DNA from: an uncultured Prevotella sp.
GTDB lineage: Bacteria; Bacteroidota; Bacteroidia; Bacteroidales; Bacteroidaceae
Direction of reading: 5' to 3'
DNA: 24,007 bases
Assembly: GCA_900548585.1 (NCBI GenBank)
Contig: URLI01000033.1
Location: forward strand, 1 to 24,007
Below are positions 16,657-23,963 of the stretch, piece by piece (positions within the stretch are counted from its first letter, which is position 1; each line of letters begins with the position of its first letter). The notes below the pieces were generated by a model. It searched no databases, was not told the DNA's origin, and worked only from the letters and a program-made list of their open reading frames with translations. The position numbers were made by a program, and so were the translations under genes.

Positions 16657-17267
16657 CAGTCTTTTTTCTTGCCGTACAGCACAGGGTTTGTGGCAGGGTC
16701 GTTGTACATCTTCATCTGGCGGTACACCTTCATGTATTTCCTGCCTGCCTCGATGTCCTCGAGCAGCTGGTCTATCGCCGTGGACAGGTCCTCCTGCTGT
16801 TCCAGCAGCACGTCCAGTTTCCGCGCGCATCTTTCCTTATGCTCCTGCGATGCGTCGCCTCGCTCCGCCTGCTCCCTCATGTGGTAAATCTTCAGGGCCA
16901 GTATGCTGAGTCGGTCTATCGCCCATGCCGGGCTCTCGGTGTTCAGCCTTGCGCCTTCGGCCGGCTTCACCTCGCTGTACAGCTGGCGGAAATAACTGTC
17001 TATCTGCTCCACGAGGTCCGTCCGGTCCTGGTTGCTGCGGTCTATCCTGCGCTTCAGCAGCAGAGCCTCGTCCGGGTCGATGTGCGGGTCGCGTATTATG
17101 TCCTCGTAATGCCACTGCACGGTGTCGATCCAGCACTTCAGGTAAAGTTTGTTCTCGATTGAGCCGTGCTCATACGGGTTGTTGATCTGTGCATCAACGT
17201 TATCGGTGACATGGTAATCATCGATAGCCTTTTTGAAAATCTCGTTGGCGAAATTTGTGAATGACAT
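16656..17267 (-). CDS. DUF4254 domain protein
   Basis: A 203-residue, mostly helical soluble protein matching DUF4254, a Bacteroidetes family often next to GT9 genes. Conserved-looking features include NNPYEHGSIENKLYLKCWIDTVQWHYED (split about 29-56), DEALLLKRRIDRSNQDR (66-82) and a long coiled-coil-like C-terminal half (about 120-185). No enzymatic motif is recognised. Tight coupling with the GT9 gene (TGATG) suggests a role in the same envelope glycan pathway. It is first in the cluster, with a good promoter 26 bp upstream. Confidence 0.9.
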   Translation of the reverse strand: MSFTNFANEIFKKAIDDYHVTDNVDAQINNPYEHGSIENKLYLKCWIDTVQWHYEDIIRDPHIDPDEALLLKRRIDRSNQDRTDLVEQIDSYFRQLYSEVKPAEGARLNTESPAWAIDRLSILALKIYHMREQAERGDASQEHKERCARKLDVLLEQQEDLSTAIDQLLEDIEAGRKYMKVYRQMKMYNDPATNPVLYGKKKD

Positions 17268-17292
17268 TTTGGGTTTTTCTTTAGATTTGTTG

Positions 17293-17323
17293 CAAATTTA
17301 TATATTTATTTCATAACGGCAAA
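17293..17323 (-). promoter_or_regulatory. Promoter of the DUF4254-GT9 cluster
   Basis: Minus strand: TTTG (17320-17323), 19 nt, TAAATTTG (17293-17300), just upstream of the DUF4254 start codon. It lies in the divergent region shared with acpP. Confidence 0.72.
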
Positions 17324-17401
17324 CTTTTTTAGCAAAAACATCAAATAGTTGCACACATGGGGGGTCTGTGTGCAGGCAAAATGCTTTTTTCAGTTGAAAT
17401 A

Positions 17402-17433
17402 TTTGCATAAATGGATAAAAAGTTGTTCCTTTG
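17402..17433 (+). promoter_or_regulatory. Promoter of acpP-fabF-rnc
   Basis: Plus strand: TTTG (17402-17405), 20 nt, TTCCTTTG (17426-17433), one mismatch from TAnnTTTG. It is 52 bp before the acpP start codon, giving a leader of roughly 45 nt that is AT-rich and lacks a Shine-Dalgarno, as usual for the phylum. Confidence 0.65.
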
Positions 17434-17485
17434 CAGCCAGTTTTTAGATATTAATGAATATTACAAACATTAAAAAATTAAAATT

Positions 17486-17722
17486 ATGTCAGAAATTGAA
17501 TTGAAAGTAAGGGATATTATCGTTGACAAACTCGGTGTTAATGAAGAAGAGGTTAAGCCGGAAGCAAGTTTCACCAACGACCTTGGCGCAGACTCCCTGG
17601 ACACCGTGGAACTGATCATGGAGTTCGAGAAGGAGTTCAACATATCCATTCCTGACGACCAGGCAGAGAAGATCGGAACCGTCGGCGATGCAATAAAGTA
17701 CATCGAGGACAACCAAAAATAA
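17486..17722 (+). CDS. acpP: Acyl carrier protein
   Basis: A 78-residue acidic four-helix protein that carries growing fatty acyl chains as thioesters. The 4'-phosphopantetheine attachment serine is S37 in the conserved GADSLDTVEL motif; helix II (LDTVELIMEFEKEF) and the closing IKYIEDNQK are standard. Full length with no oddities. fabF follows after a 114-bp gap containing an inverted repeat, and rnc follows fabF; this order is common in Bacteroidetes. Confidence 0.98.
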   Translation: MSEIELKVRDIIVDKLGVNEEEVKPEASFTNDLGADSLDTVELIMEFEKEFNISIPDDQAEKIGTVGDAIKYIEDNQK

Positions 17723-17743
17723 GATCATTTTCAATCTGATTGG

Positions 17744-17826
17744 TAATTGATAATTGACATTTGATAATTAATGATGTTGCCCTGAGGGCAGCACTGCGTC
17801 AATTATCAATTATCAATTATCAATTT
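17744..17826. repeat. Inverted AT-rich repeat between acpP and fabF
   Basis: taattgataattgac (17744-17758) and its perfect complement (17798-17812) form 15-bp arms. The right arm continues as repeated caattat units up to 17826. A second small hairpin, tgccc-tga-gggca (17778-17790), sits in the loop. It may be a mobile palindromic repeat or an mRNA structure that tunes the acpP:fabF ratio by partial termination or RNA stabilisation. Confidence 0.8.
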
Positions 17827-17836
17827 TTATTAATAA

Positions 17837-19099
17837 ATGGAGTTAAAAAGAGTAGTAGTGACCGGACTTGGTGCCGTGACGCCCGTGGGACTTGACAGCG
17901 AGGAGACATGGAACAGCCTCGTGGCGGGCAAGAGCGGAGCGGGCCCCATCACTCAGTTTGACGCCTCAAAGTTCAAGACACACTTCGCGTGCGAGGTGAA
18001 AGGCCTCGACGTGAACAAATACATAGACCGCAAGGAAGCGCGCAAGATAGACCGCTACACGCAGCTTGCTCTCGTCAGCGCGATACAGGCCGTGGAAGAC
18101 AGCGGCATGGATCTGGAGAGTGTCGACAAGGAAAGGATTGGCGTCGTGTTCGGAGTGGGCATCGGCGGCATCCGCACATTCCAGGACGAAGTGACATACT
18201 ACGGCCAGCACATCGATGACGGCCCAAGGTTCGGGCCGTTCTTCATCCCCAAGATGATAAGCGACATCGCGGCCGGGCAAATATCAATAAAATTCGGCTT
18301 CCACGGGCCTAACTACGCAACGACGAGCGCATGTGCCTCCTCAACCAACGCGCTGGCCGACGCATTCAACCTCATAAGGCTCGGCAAGGCAAACGCCATA
18401 GTGGCGGGAGGCGCCGAGGCGGCAATATGCGACTGCGGCGTGGGAGGCTTCAACGCGATGCACGCCCTGTCAACACGCAATGACTCGCCCGAGACCGCCA
18501 GCAGGCCGTTCAGCGCGAGCCGCGACGGCTTCGTCATCGGAGAGGGCGCAGGATGCCTCATACTCGAGGAACTGGAACATGCAAAGGCGCGCGGGGCGAG
18601 GATTTACGCAGAGATGGCGGGAGAAGGAATGAGCGGAGACGCATACCACATAACCGCATCGCACCCGGAAGGCCTCGGCGCGAAACTCGTGATGCAGGCC
18701 GCGCTGGAAGACGCGAACCTAAAACCGGAGGACATCGACTATATCAACGTGCATGGCACGTCGACGCCAGTGGGCGACATATCGGAGGTCAAGGCCATAA
18801 AGGCTGTGTTCGGCGACGCTGCCTACAAGCTGAACATAAGTTCAACAAAGTCGATGACCGGACACCTCCTCGGCGCCGCCGGAGCAGTTGAGGCTATGGC
18901 AACGGTGCTCGCGGTGAAGAACGACATCGTGCCTCCGACGATAAACCACAGCGAGGACGACAAGGACGAGGAAATCGACTACAACCTGAATTTCACATTC
19001 AACACGGCGCAGAAGCGCGAGGTGCGTGCGGGGATGAGCAACACCTTCGGCTTCGGAGGGCACAACGCCTGTGTCATCTTCAAGAAATATGCTGAATAG
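17837..19099 (+). CDS. fabF: 3-oxoacyl-[acyl-carrier-protein] synthase II
   Basis: The 420-residue condensing enzyme elongates fatty acyl-ACP with malonyl-ACP in the cytoplasm. The Cys-His-His triad is clear: C166 in TSACASSTNA, H306 in NVHGTSTPVGD and H343 in KSMTGHLLGAAGA, with the supporting lysine K338. The C-terminal NTFGFGGHNACVIF is the usual FabF gate and closing segment. Full length. The start codon overlaps nothing; its stop codon lies 11 nt inside the rnc gene, suggesting translational coupling to rnc. Confidence 0.98.
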   Translation: MELKRVVVTGLGAVTPVGLDSEETWNSLVAGKSGAGPITQFDASKFKTHFACEVKGLDVNKYIDRKEARKIDRYTQLALVSAIQAVEDSGMDLESVDKERIGVVFGVGIGGIRTFQDEVTYYGQHIDDGPRFGPFFIPKMISDIAAGQISIKFGFHGPNYATTSACASSTNALADAFNLIRLGKANAIVAGGAEAAICDCGVGGFNAMHALSTRNDSPETASRPFSASRDGFVIGEGAGCLILEELEHAKARGARIYAEMAGEGMSGDAYHITASHPEGLGAKLVMQAALEDANLKPEDIDYINVHGTSTPVGDISEVKAIKAVFGDAAYKLNISSTKSMTGHLLGAAGAVEAMATVLAVKNDIVPPTINHSEDDKDEEIDYNLNFTFNTAQKREVRAGMSNTFGFGGHNACVIFKKYAE

Positions 19100-20159
19100 T
19101 ATCATAGACAGGATTAAGCTCCCTTTCCGCAAGGACAAGGAGCTTTTTCTTGCTATTCACGGCATCACCGGCTTCTATCCACGCAACATCGAGATCTACA
19201 AGACGGCGCTGATGCACAAGAGTATGCGCAGACGCAACGAGAAAGGAAGGCCGGTGAACAACGAGCGGCTCGAGTTTCTCGGCGATGCCGTGCTGGACTC
19301 AGTGGTGGGACACATCGTTTTTAACCATTTCGCGGGCAAGCGGGAGGGCTTCCTCACCAACACGCGCTCAAAGATTGTGCAGCGCGAGACGCTCAACCGG
19401 CTTGCAGAGGAGACGGGCATAAACCGGCTTATAAAATCCTCACGGGCAAACACGAGCCACAACAGCTACATGGGAGGCAACGCCTTCGAGGCTCTCGTGG
19501 GGGCCATCTACCTTGACAGGGGCTACGACGCGTGCATGCGTTTCATGGAGAAGCGCATACTGGCACAAATCATCAATATCGACCAGGTGGCGTACAAGGA
19601 AGTCAACTTCAAGTCGAAACTGATTGAATGGAGCCAGAAGAACAAGGTGAAATTAGATTTCAGGCTTGTTAAGGATGACAAGGACAAGGACGGCAACCCG
19701 ACGTTCTGCTACAAGGCTGTGCTCGAGGGCGTCGACGGCGACATGGGGCGCGGTTACTCCAAGAAGGAGAGCCAGCAACAGGCCAGCAGGCTCACACTGG
19801 CAAGGCTGCGCAAGCAGCCACTGTTCATAGATGCCGTTTTTGCGGCAAAGTCGGAACGGACGAAGATGGAGGAAATGCCGGTCGGCGTGCCGGAGGGCGA
19901 GACAAGGCCCGACTTCATAATATCAAAAAGCGGCAAGGAAAACGGCGATGCCGACGGCGCGAATGGCAAAAAAGCGCAACAGCATGACACCACCTTGCAA
20001 CGTAATGGCACGGGGAAGCAACGCCAAACCGAAGCACATGAGGAAACGGGGGAGGGCGAAAGCGAGTTCGACCTCTCCGACATATCAATAAGAAACGGCG
20101 GCGAAGACTACGAGGACATCATAGCGGCAGCCGAGGCCGCCGCATTTGCCGGCAAATGA
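19089..20159 (+). CDS. rnc: Ribonuclease III with extended C-terminal tail
   Basis: 356 residues from the ATG at 19089, which overlaps the fabF stop by 11 nt; a start farther upstream would lie deeper in fabF and add no conserved sequence. The signature NERLEFLGDAVLD (58-70; E59, E62, D66) and the second metal motif NAFEALVGAIYLD (131-143; E134) define the nuclease domain. N131 occupies the place of Asp114 of the E. coli enzyme. The double-stranded RNA-binding domain is at about 173-242, ending SKKESQQQASRLTLARLRK. Residues about 255-356 are an extra low-complexity, charged tail not found in the short E. coli enzyme. It processes rRNA and other double-stranded RNAs. Confidence 0.95.
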   Translation: MLNSIIDRIKLPFRKDKELFLAIHGITGFYPRNIEIYKTALMHKSMRRRNEKGRPVNNERLEFLGDAVLDSVVGHIVFNHFAGKREGFLTNTRSKIVQRETLNRLAEETGINRLIKSSRANTSHNSYMGGNAFEALVGAIYLDRGYDACMRFMEKRILAQIINIDQVAYKEVNFKSKLIEWSQKNKVKLDFRLVKDDKDKDGNPTFCYKAVLEGVDGDMGRGYSKKESQQQASRLTLARLRKQPLFIDAVFAAKSERTKMEEMPVGVPEGETRPDFIISKSGKENGDADGANGKKAQQHDTTLQRNGTGKQRQTEAHEETGEGESEFDLSDISIRNGGEDYEDIIAAAEAAAFAGK

Positions 20160-20215
20160 CCGCCGCAGACTCCCTCCTGCGGAGGCCCCGCGCGTTGGTT
20201 GCCGCGCCGCTCTCT

Positions 20216-20569
20216 CTATTTCTTGTCGCGGTCGTAGTGCGGCATCTCGTCAGGAAGCACGAATGAGAACTCAACCAGTCCGCGCACCTCGCCGCCCTCG
20301 CGCCACGGTGTCTGGAAAATCAGTTTGCGGCGGCCGTTCTTCGTTATGGTGTAGCAGTGCGGCCTGTTGCTCTCCAGCATGTCGCGTATTATGCCCTGCG
20401 ACCGCTCGCTGTGGCATGGTATCATGCTCTTTCCCACCATTGTCTCCCCGGGCTTGTTGAATGTCTCGCGCGAGCGCTTGTTCATAAACAGCACCTTCCC
20501 ATCCGTGTCAGAGACAGTCACCGCACCCTCGATGTCCTCAGCCCATGAATATTTCTCAATTTCCTTCAT
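20216..20569 (-). CDS. Single-domain PAS protein
   Basis: 117 residues from the ATG at 20569. A TTG 33 bp upstream would also give an open frame, but it coincides with the expected transcription start of the promoter at 20607-20638. The protein is a lone PAS domain: IEGAVTVSDTDGKVLFMNKRS (split at about 14-34), a CHSERSQGIIRDML segment (about 52-65) and ending RKLIFQTPWREGGEVRGLVEFSF. No kinase, cyclase or DNA-binding part is attached. It may sense a small ligand or redox state and act on a partner. It converges on rnc with a 56-bp gap. Confidence 0.85.
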   Translation of the reverse strand: MKEIEKYSWAEDIEGAVTVSDTDGKVLFMNKRSRETFNKPGETMVGKSMIPCHSERSQGIIRDMLESNRPHCYTITKNGRRKLIFQTPWREGGEVRGLVEFSFVLPDEMPHYDRDKK

Positions 20570-20606
20570 AAATGAATGTATGTTTGCTTGTTGAAATTTC
20601 AAAGTG

Positions 20607-20638
20607 CAATATTACTAATAAATAGTGTGATACGCAAA
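20607..20638 (-). promoter_or_regulatory. Promoter of the PAS protein gene
   Basis: Minus strand: TTTG (20635-20638), 20 nt, TAATATTG (20607-20614), one mismatch from TAnnTTTG. It predicts a transcript start near 20600 and so supports the ATG at 20569. The -33 box coincides with the outermost arm of the adjoining palindrome. Confidence 0.55.
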
Positions 20639-20760
20639 TAATTCATTCCAACACCGATTATTCCATTTTCATCTCAACAACCCGTTGCACGGCTGCCTGC
20701 GTCCGGGGGACGGGAATGCCGATACCAAATGGAAAAATCAGTGTTGTAATGACAGATTTG
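20635..20760. repeat. 126-bp imperfect palindrome between the LRR and PAS genes
   Basis: Positions 20635-20668 pair with 20727-20760 at 28 of 34 positions; the inner 26 nt pair at 23 of 26. The 58-nt loop holds a further cccgt/acggg pairing (20681-20685 with 20710-20714). It starts 7 bp past the LRR gene stop codon, so it could form the 3' end of that mRNA, and its size also fits a small non-autonomous palindromic element. Confidence 0.75.
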
Positions 20761-20767
20761 GGTTTTA

Positions 20768-22942
20768 TCACCTCACCACGAATTTCCTTGTTTCTGAGGA
20801 TGCCTTTACGACATACACTCCCTTGGCGAGGCCTGCGGTGGCGATGGAAACCGTGTTGCCACTGGCTGTCTTCCTCGCTGCTATCCTGCCGTTGGCATCG
20901 TATAGCACCGCCTCTGTGCCGTCAGCAAGTCCTGCGATGTCTATCGAGGAGGCCGTGACGGCAACCGAAATGGCGGCGTTGTCATATTCAGCCGTCTGCA
21001 CTCCGGTCAATATGTCGTCGTATGGCGTGGGCTTCTCCAGTCCGTAGTCGTCGATGTTCATTCCGAACACGGGCCATCCCTTGTCCTTTGCGATCTTGAC
21101 GTCGGCCGCCGTCGCCTTGTTCTTCTCGAGTGTCATGTCAATCTCCGTGAGGTAAAGTCCCTGTGGGTTCATGCCGAACCAGTCGTCCCACTCGCCGTCA
21201 GCGTATGCCACGAATTTTGGCAGAGCCTGCATGAATGCGGTCATTTTCTCCCCGTTGATGTCGTTCCGCTGCATCTCCATTTGGCGCAGGTCAGAGTTTC
21301 CCGCCAACTTTATTGCCGTGATGGCGTTGTTGTAGCAGTTCACCTCGCGCAGCGCGGCGTTTCCCGAAAGGTCGAGGGTGCCGGCAATCATGTTGTCGCG
21401 GCAGACGAGCGACGTGAGTCCAGCGTTCTTCGATACGTCGATTGATGTCATCTCGTTGCCCCAGCAACTGAAATCACTGAGCGCGGCAAGTCCCTTCAGG
21501 TCAACGCTCCCAAGTTTGTTGTTTCCGCAGTAAACCAGTCGCAGGTTGTCGCTCTTGCCCATCGCCAACTCGGTGAGCTCGTTGTCGTCGCAGTAGAGTT
21601 CCTCAAGGTCCGGTGCCTTCGACACGTCGAGTTTCGTGAGTTTGTTTGACGAGCACTCCAGTTTCGATATTGCGCCGGTAATCACGATGTCCTTGTCGGT
21701 TATCTTGAAAGAGCCGTTCTCGTCATACTCCGCTCCGGTAATATCCACGTCTTCCTCCACTTTCATGCCGATGTTGACGTATTCTCCTATCTCGCGTGCC
21801 GTTGTCATCGTTATCTGCGGCAGGTCCTCCTCGTTGTATGACAGGAAAGCGTCCTTCCACTCGGGCGCGGCTTCATACAGTGCCAGGCTTCCCGTCGGCA
21901 CGTAAAGGTTCATGGAGTAGTTTGGGAACATCACGCCGAACGCCCCCGTCTCCACCTCCGGCGGTGTTGTCGCACGCACGTGCACCTCCTTCAGTTTTGG
22001 GCAGTTGTCAACACATCCCGCCCTGAGCAGCGTCACGGTCGACGGTATGTAAAGTTTCTGCAACTCTGCCGTGCCGTAGCACATGCTTACCGGGAGCGTC
22101 CTCACGCCCTTGTTTATCCTAAGCACCTTTATTTTCCCTGCGCAGTCGAATGCCGCTTTGTAAATCGAATCCACCGTTGCCGGCACGGTGTATTTCTCGC
22201 GCGGGTCAGCCTGTGGATATGCGATGAGTGTCTTCTCGTCGGCGGAGAACAGCACGCCGTCAACAACCTTGAAGCTTGTGTTGCCCTCTTCCACCTCGAA
22301 CGTCGCGAGGTTCTTGCATCCGCCGAACGCCGACTCGCCAATCTTGCTCACGCCTGCCGGCAGTTTCACGCTGGCAATGAGCGTGCCGTAGAACACCGTC
22401 GCGCCGATGGTTTTCAGTGACGACGGCATGGTGAACTTGGTGAATGGCGCGGCGTAGAAGGCCCGGTCGGAGATTTTCTCCACCGAGTTGGGCAGGCTCA
22501 CCTCGGCAAGCTTGTGGCAACTCATGAACGCTCCCTTTCCTATTGTCTTCAGTCCTTCGGGGAACGTCACCTCCTCCAGTGCCTGGCATTTGAAGAACGC
22601 GCTCTCGCCTATGTCCTGCAGCGTGGATGGCAGCGTCACTTTCTTCAGTGTCTTGCAGCCGTAGAAGGTGTATGGCGGGAACAGCCCGGTGACGTTTCCG
22701 CCCGCATCAACTATGGTGACGCCCGCCATGTCGAGTTTCTCGAGGCTTGTTGTCTTCTGGAACACGTTGAAGTCAGCGGTGTTCAGCGTTCCCGTTATGG
22801 TCAGGTCGGTGACCGTAGCGGCATCGTCGCCGACAAGGTCGTCGAGCGTACCGGGCGTGGTTACGTCGATGGTCTTTGAACTCTGTGCGCTTACGGCTAT
22901 GGATATAGCCAGCAGCACAAACAAGGTGTAGGTTTTTCTCAT
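20768..22942 (-). CDS. Secreted BspA-like leucine-rich repeat protein with Por-type sorting tail
   Basis: 724 residues. A signal peptide (about 1-19, ending AVSA) is followed by BspA/LRR_5-type repeats at about 90-340 (recurring LP..l..IG..AF..C..L..V.). Then come internalin-like repeats with cysteines at about 425-560 (L.KLDVSK...LEELYCDDN, repeated roughly every 20-23 residues), an unrepeated part, and a C-terminal beta domain at about 655-724. That last domain (AVLYDANGRIAARKTASG then GLAKGVYVVK and a basic VVR end) resembles type IX secretion C-terminal sorting domains. It is therefore probably exported through T9SS and surface-attached or released, with a role in adhesion or interaction; the ligand is unknown. 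Single gene with its own promoter. Confidence 0.92.
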   Translation of the reverse strand: MRKTYTLFVLLAISIAVSAQSSKTIDVTTPGTLDDLVGDDAATVTDLTITGTLNTADFNVFQKTTSLEKLDMAGVTIVDAGGNVTGLFPPYTFYGCKTLKKVTLPSTLQDIGESAFFKCQALEEVTFPEGLKTIGKGAFMSCHKLAEVSLPNSVEKISDRAFYAAPFTKFTMPSSLKTIGATVFYGTLIASVKLPAGVSKIGESAFGGCKNLATFEVEEGNTSFKVVDGVLFSADEKTLIAYPQADPREKYTVPATVDSIYKAAFDCAGKIKVLRINKGVRTLPVSMCYGTAELQKLYIPSTVTLLRAGCVDNCPKLKEVHVRATTPPEVETGAFGVMFPNYSMNLYVPTGSLALYEAAPEWKDAFLSYNEEDLPQITMTTAREIGEYVNIGMKVEEDVDITGAEYDENGSFKITDKDIVITGAISKLECSSNKLTKLDVSKAPDLEELYCDDNELTELAMGKSDNLRLVYCGNNKLGSVDLKGLAALSDFSCWGNEMTSIDVSKNAGLTSLVCRDNMIAGTLDLSGNAALREVNCYNNAITAIKLAGNSDLRQMEMQRNDINGEKMTAFMQALPKFVAYADGEWDDWFGMNPQGLYLTEIDMTLEKNKATAADVKIAKDKGWPVFGMNIDDYGLEKPTPYDDILTGVQTAEYDNAAISVAVTASSIDIAGLADGTEAVLYDANGRIAARKTASGNTVSIATAGLAKGVYVVKASSETRKFVVR

Positions 22943-22991
22943 AATGATACAATGATTGCGGTTAATGATAAATTAATTGATAATAATTTGC

Positions 22992-23023
22992 CAAAGGTAG
23001 TAATAATAATGTATATGTGCAAA
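22992..23023 (-). promoter_or_regulatory. Promoter of the LRR surface protein gene
   Basis: Minus strand: TTTG (23020-23023), 20 nt, TACCTTTG (22992-22999), about 50 bp before the start codon; an ideal Bacteroidetes-type pair. Confidence 0.75.
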
Positions 23024-23756
23024 TAACGGCAGTGCGTTTTTGACATTTTTGTTTCCCCGTATGCCACACATCTACATCATCGGTGGCAAGAAAGTAGTTA
23101 AGCGATAACCAACAGCCTCATCAGCCCATTCATCTTTTCGACAAGGCACAGAAACATTCTCGTGACCTTTCCATAGTTGAATGGGCTGTTGCATGTCGTT
23201 GCATGGACGGCAGTTCTAAAAACATCTCCGCACACGTTACTTCTCTATCATCTTAAATGTGCAGAAAAATCTCCGTCAACAGGACCCACAGCATTTTGGC
23301 GATTATTTTTTTCTTTATCAAAACAGCACAAGAACGCCTGCCTTCTAACAAACGAAGCGAAGCGCATTGTAGGTGTCGTCTATTCCAACAAAATTTTCAG
23401 AGCTTTACCGCACCTCCTTGTCTTTCCGTGTTATTCCGTTGCAACTATAAAAAATATTACTTCCGGTTCATTAAACCAGCAGTTCAATGACTGGTATTCC
23501 TCAAAAAGATTTCGGCAGAATTGCTTTCGCAGAACGCTTGCCTTCATTATCTTGTTTACTATATTGACTTCACTTACATTTGTTGTCCGACACATTAACT
23601 GCAAACGAAAGCGCCATGTATGGCAAGGTCTGTATACGAAACAGGGTTACCTGTCGTTCCGTTTGGTCGAAAGGTAACCCTGTCCTTCTATGCCGTCTCA
23701 TGGTGAATTGACGGCATCGTGAGTGGAGCTGTCTTTATTTAAAGATGGTCTGTATC
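23024..23756. other. Gap without a convincing gene
   Basis: Plus-strand frames here (the longest 23177-23677, 166 codons) show no family motif and have irregular composition, so I do not call them. A 15-codon plus-strand frame at 23061-23108 reads like a protein fragment (IYIIGGKKVVKR) and may be a relic. An 11-bp inverted repeat (23122-23132 and 23178-23188, cagcccattca) and a 12-bp one at 23641-23683 are the only structured parts. The stretch may be decayed mobile DNA. Confidence 0.5.
23641..23683 (-). terminator. Probable hairpin terminator after the small acidic protein gene
   Basis: Perfect 12-bp arms acagggttacct (23641-23652) and aggtaaccctgt (23672-23683) enclose a 19-nt loop, 73 bp past the stop of the small gene at 23757-23963. 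Only a short T-run follows on the minus strand, so termination efficiency is uncertain. Confidence 0.5.
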
Positions 23757-23963
23757 TCATTCGTGGTTGTCGCCCCACATGTCGTCGTCGTCGAATTGCT
23801 TGGCGTTTCCGTCGCCTGTGGCTGGGGTACTGGGGTCTATGGCTATGGTCCTGGTATCCATCATGCCATAGTTTGTGCCAATCCTGATGATGTCGGCATT
23901 TGGCTTGATGTAAGCACGGTTGCCACTCGTGGGTGCCTTGCTGTTTATGTTCTCTGTTTTCAT
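23757..23963 (-). CDS. Small acidic protein of unknown function
   Basis: 68 residues from the ATG at 23963, which follows a purine-rich cggaaag; a TTG 18 bp upstream is less likely. It has no signal peptide or membrane segment. The sequence has a basic/neutral first half (YIKPNADIIRIGTNYG), a Thr/Pro-rich middle and an acidic aromatic end (FDDDDMWGDNHE). I have the impression that short proteins of this layout (Y-x2-P start, Asp/Trp-rich end) occur in Bacteroidales, but I cannot name a function. It may be a precursor peptide, a small structural protein or an uncharacterised secreted factor; the upstream gene context is cut off by the window edge. Confidence 0.65.
   Translation of the reverse strand: MKTENINSKAPTSGNRAYIKPNADIIRIGTNYGMMDTRTIAIDPSTPATGDGNAKQFDDDDMWGDNHE

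Noticed and set aside
16657..16830. N-terminal extension of the GT9 frame up to 16830
   Set aside because: The extra 58 residues are the out-of-frame shadow of the DUF4254 gene; the GT9 fold begins at MKTEHLLVIRFSALGD.
19071..19088. Upstream in-frame start for RNase III at 19071
   Set aside because: It would extend 29 nt into fabF for six residues of no conserved value; the ATG at 19089 fits the usual overlap.
20163..20182. Terminator between rnc and the PAS gene (ccgcag/ctgcgg)
   Set aside because: Only a 6-bp stem and no T-run on either strand; not enough to call.
23177..23677. 166-codon plus-strand open frame
   Set aside because: No recognisable motif, irregular composition, no promoter or start signal; reads like non-coding DNA that happens to be open.
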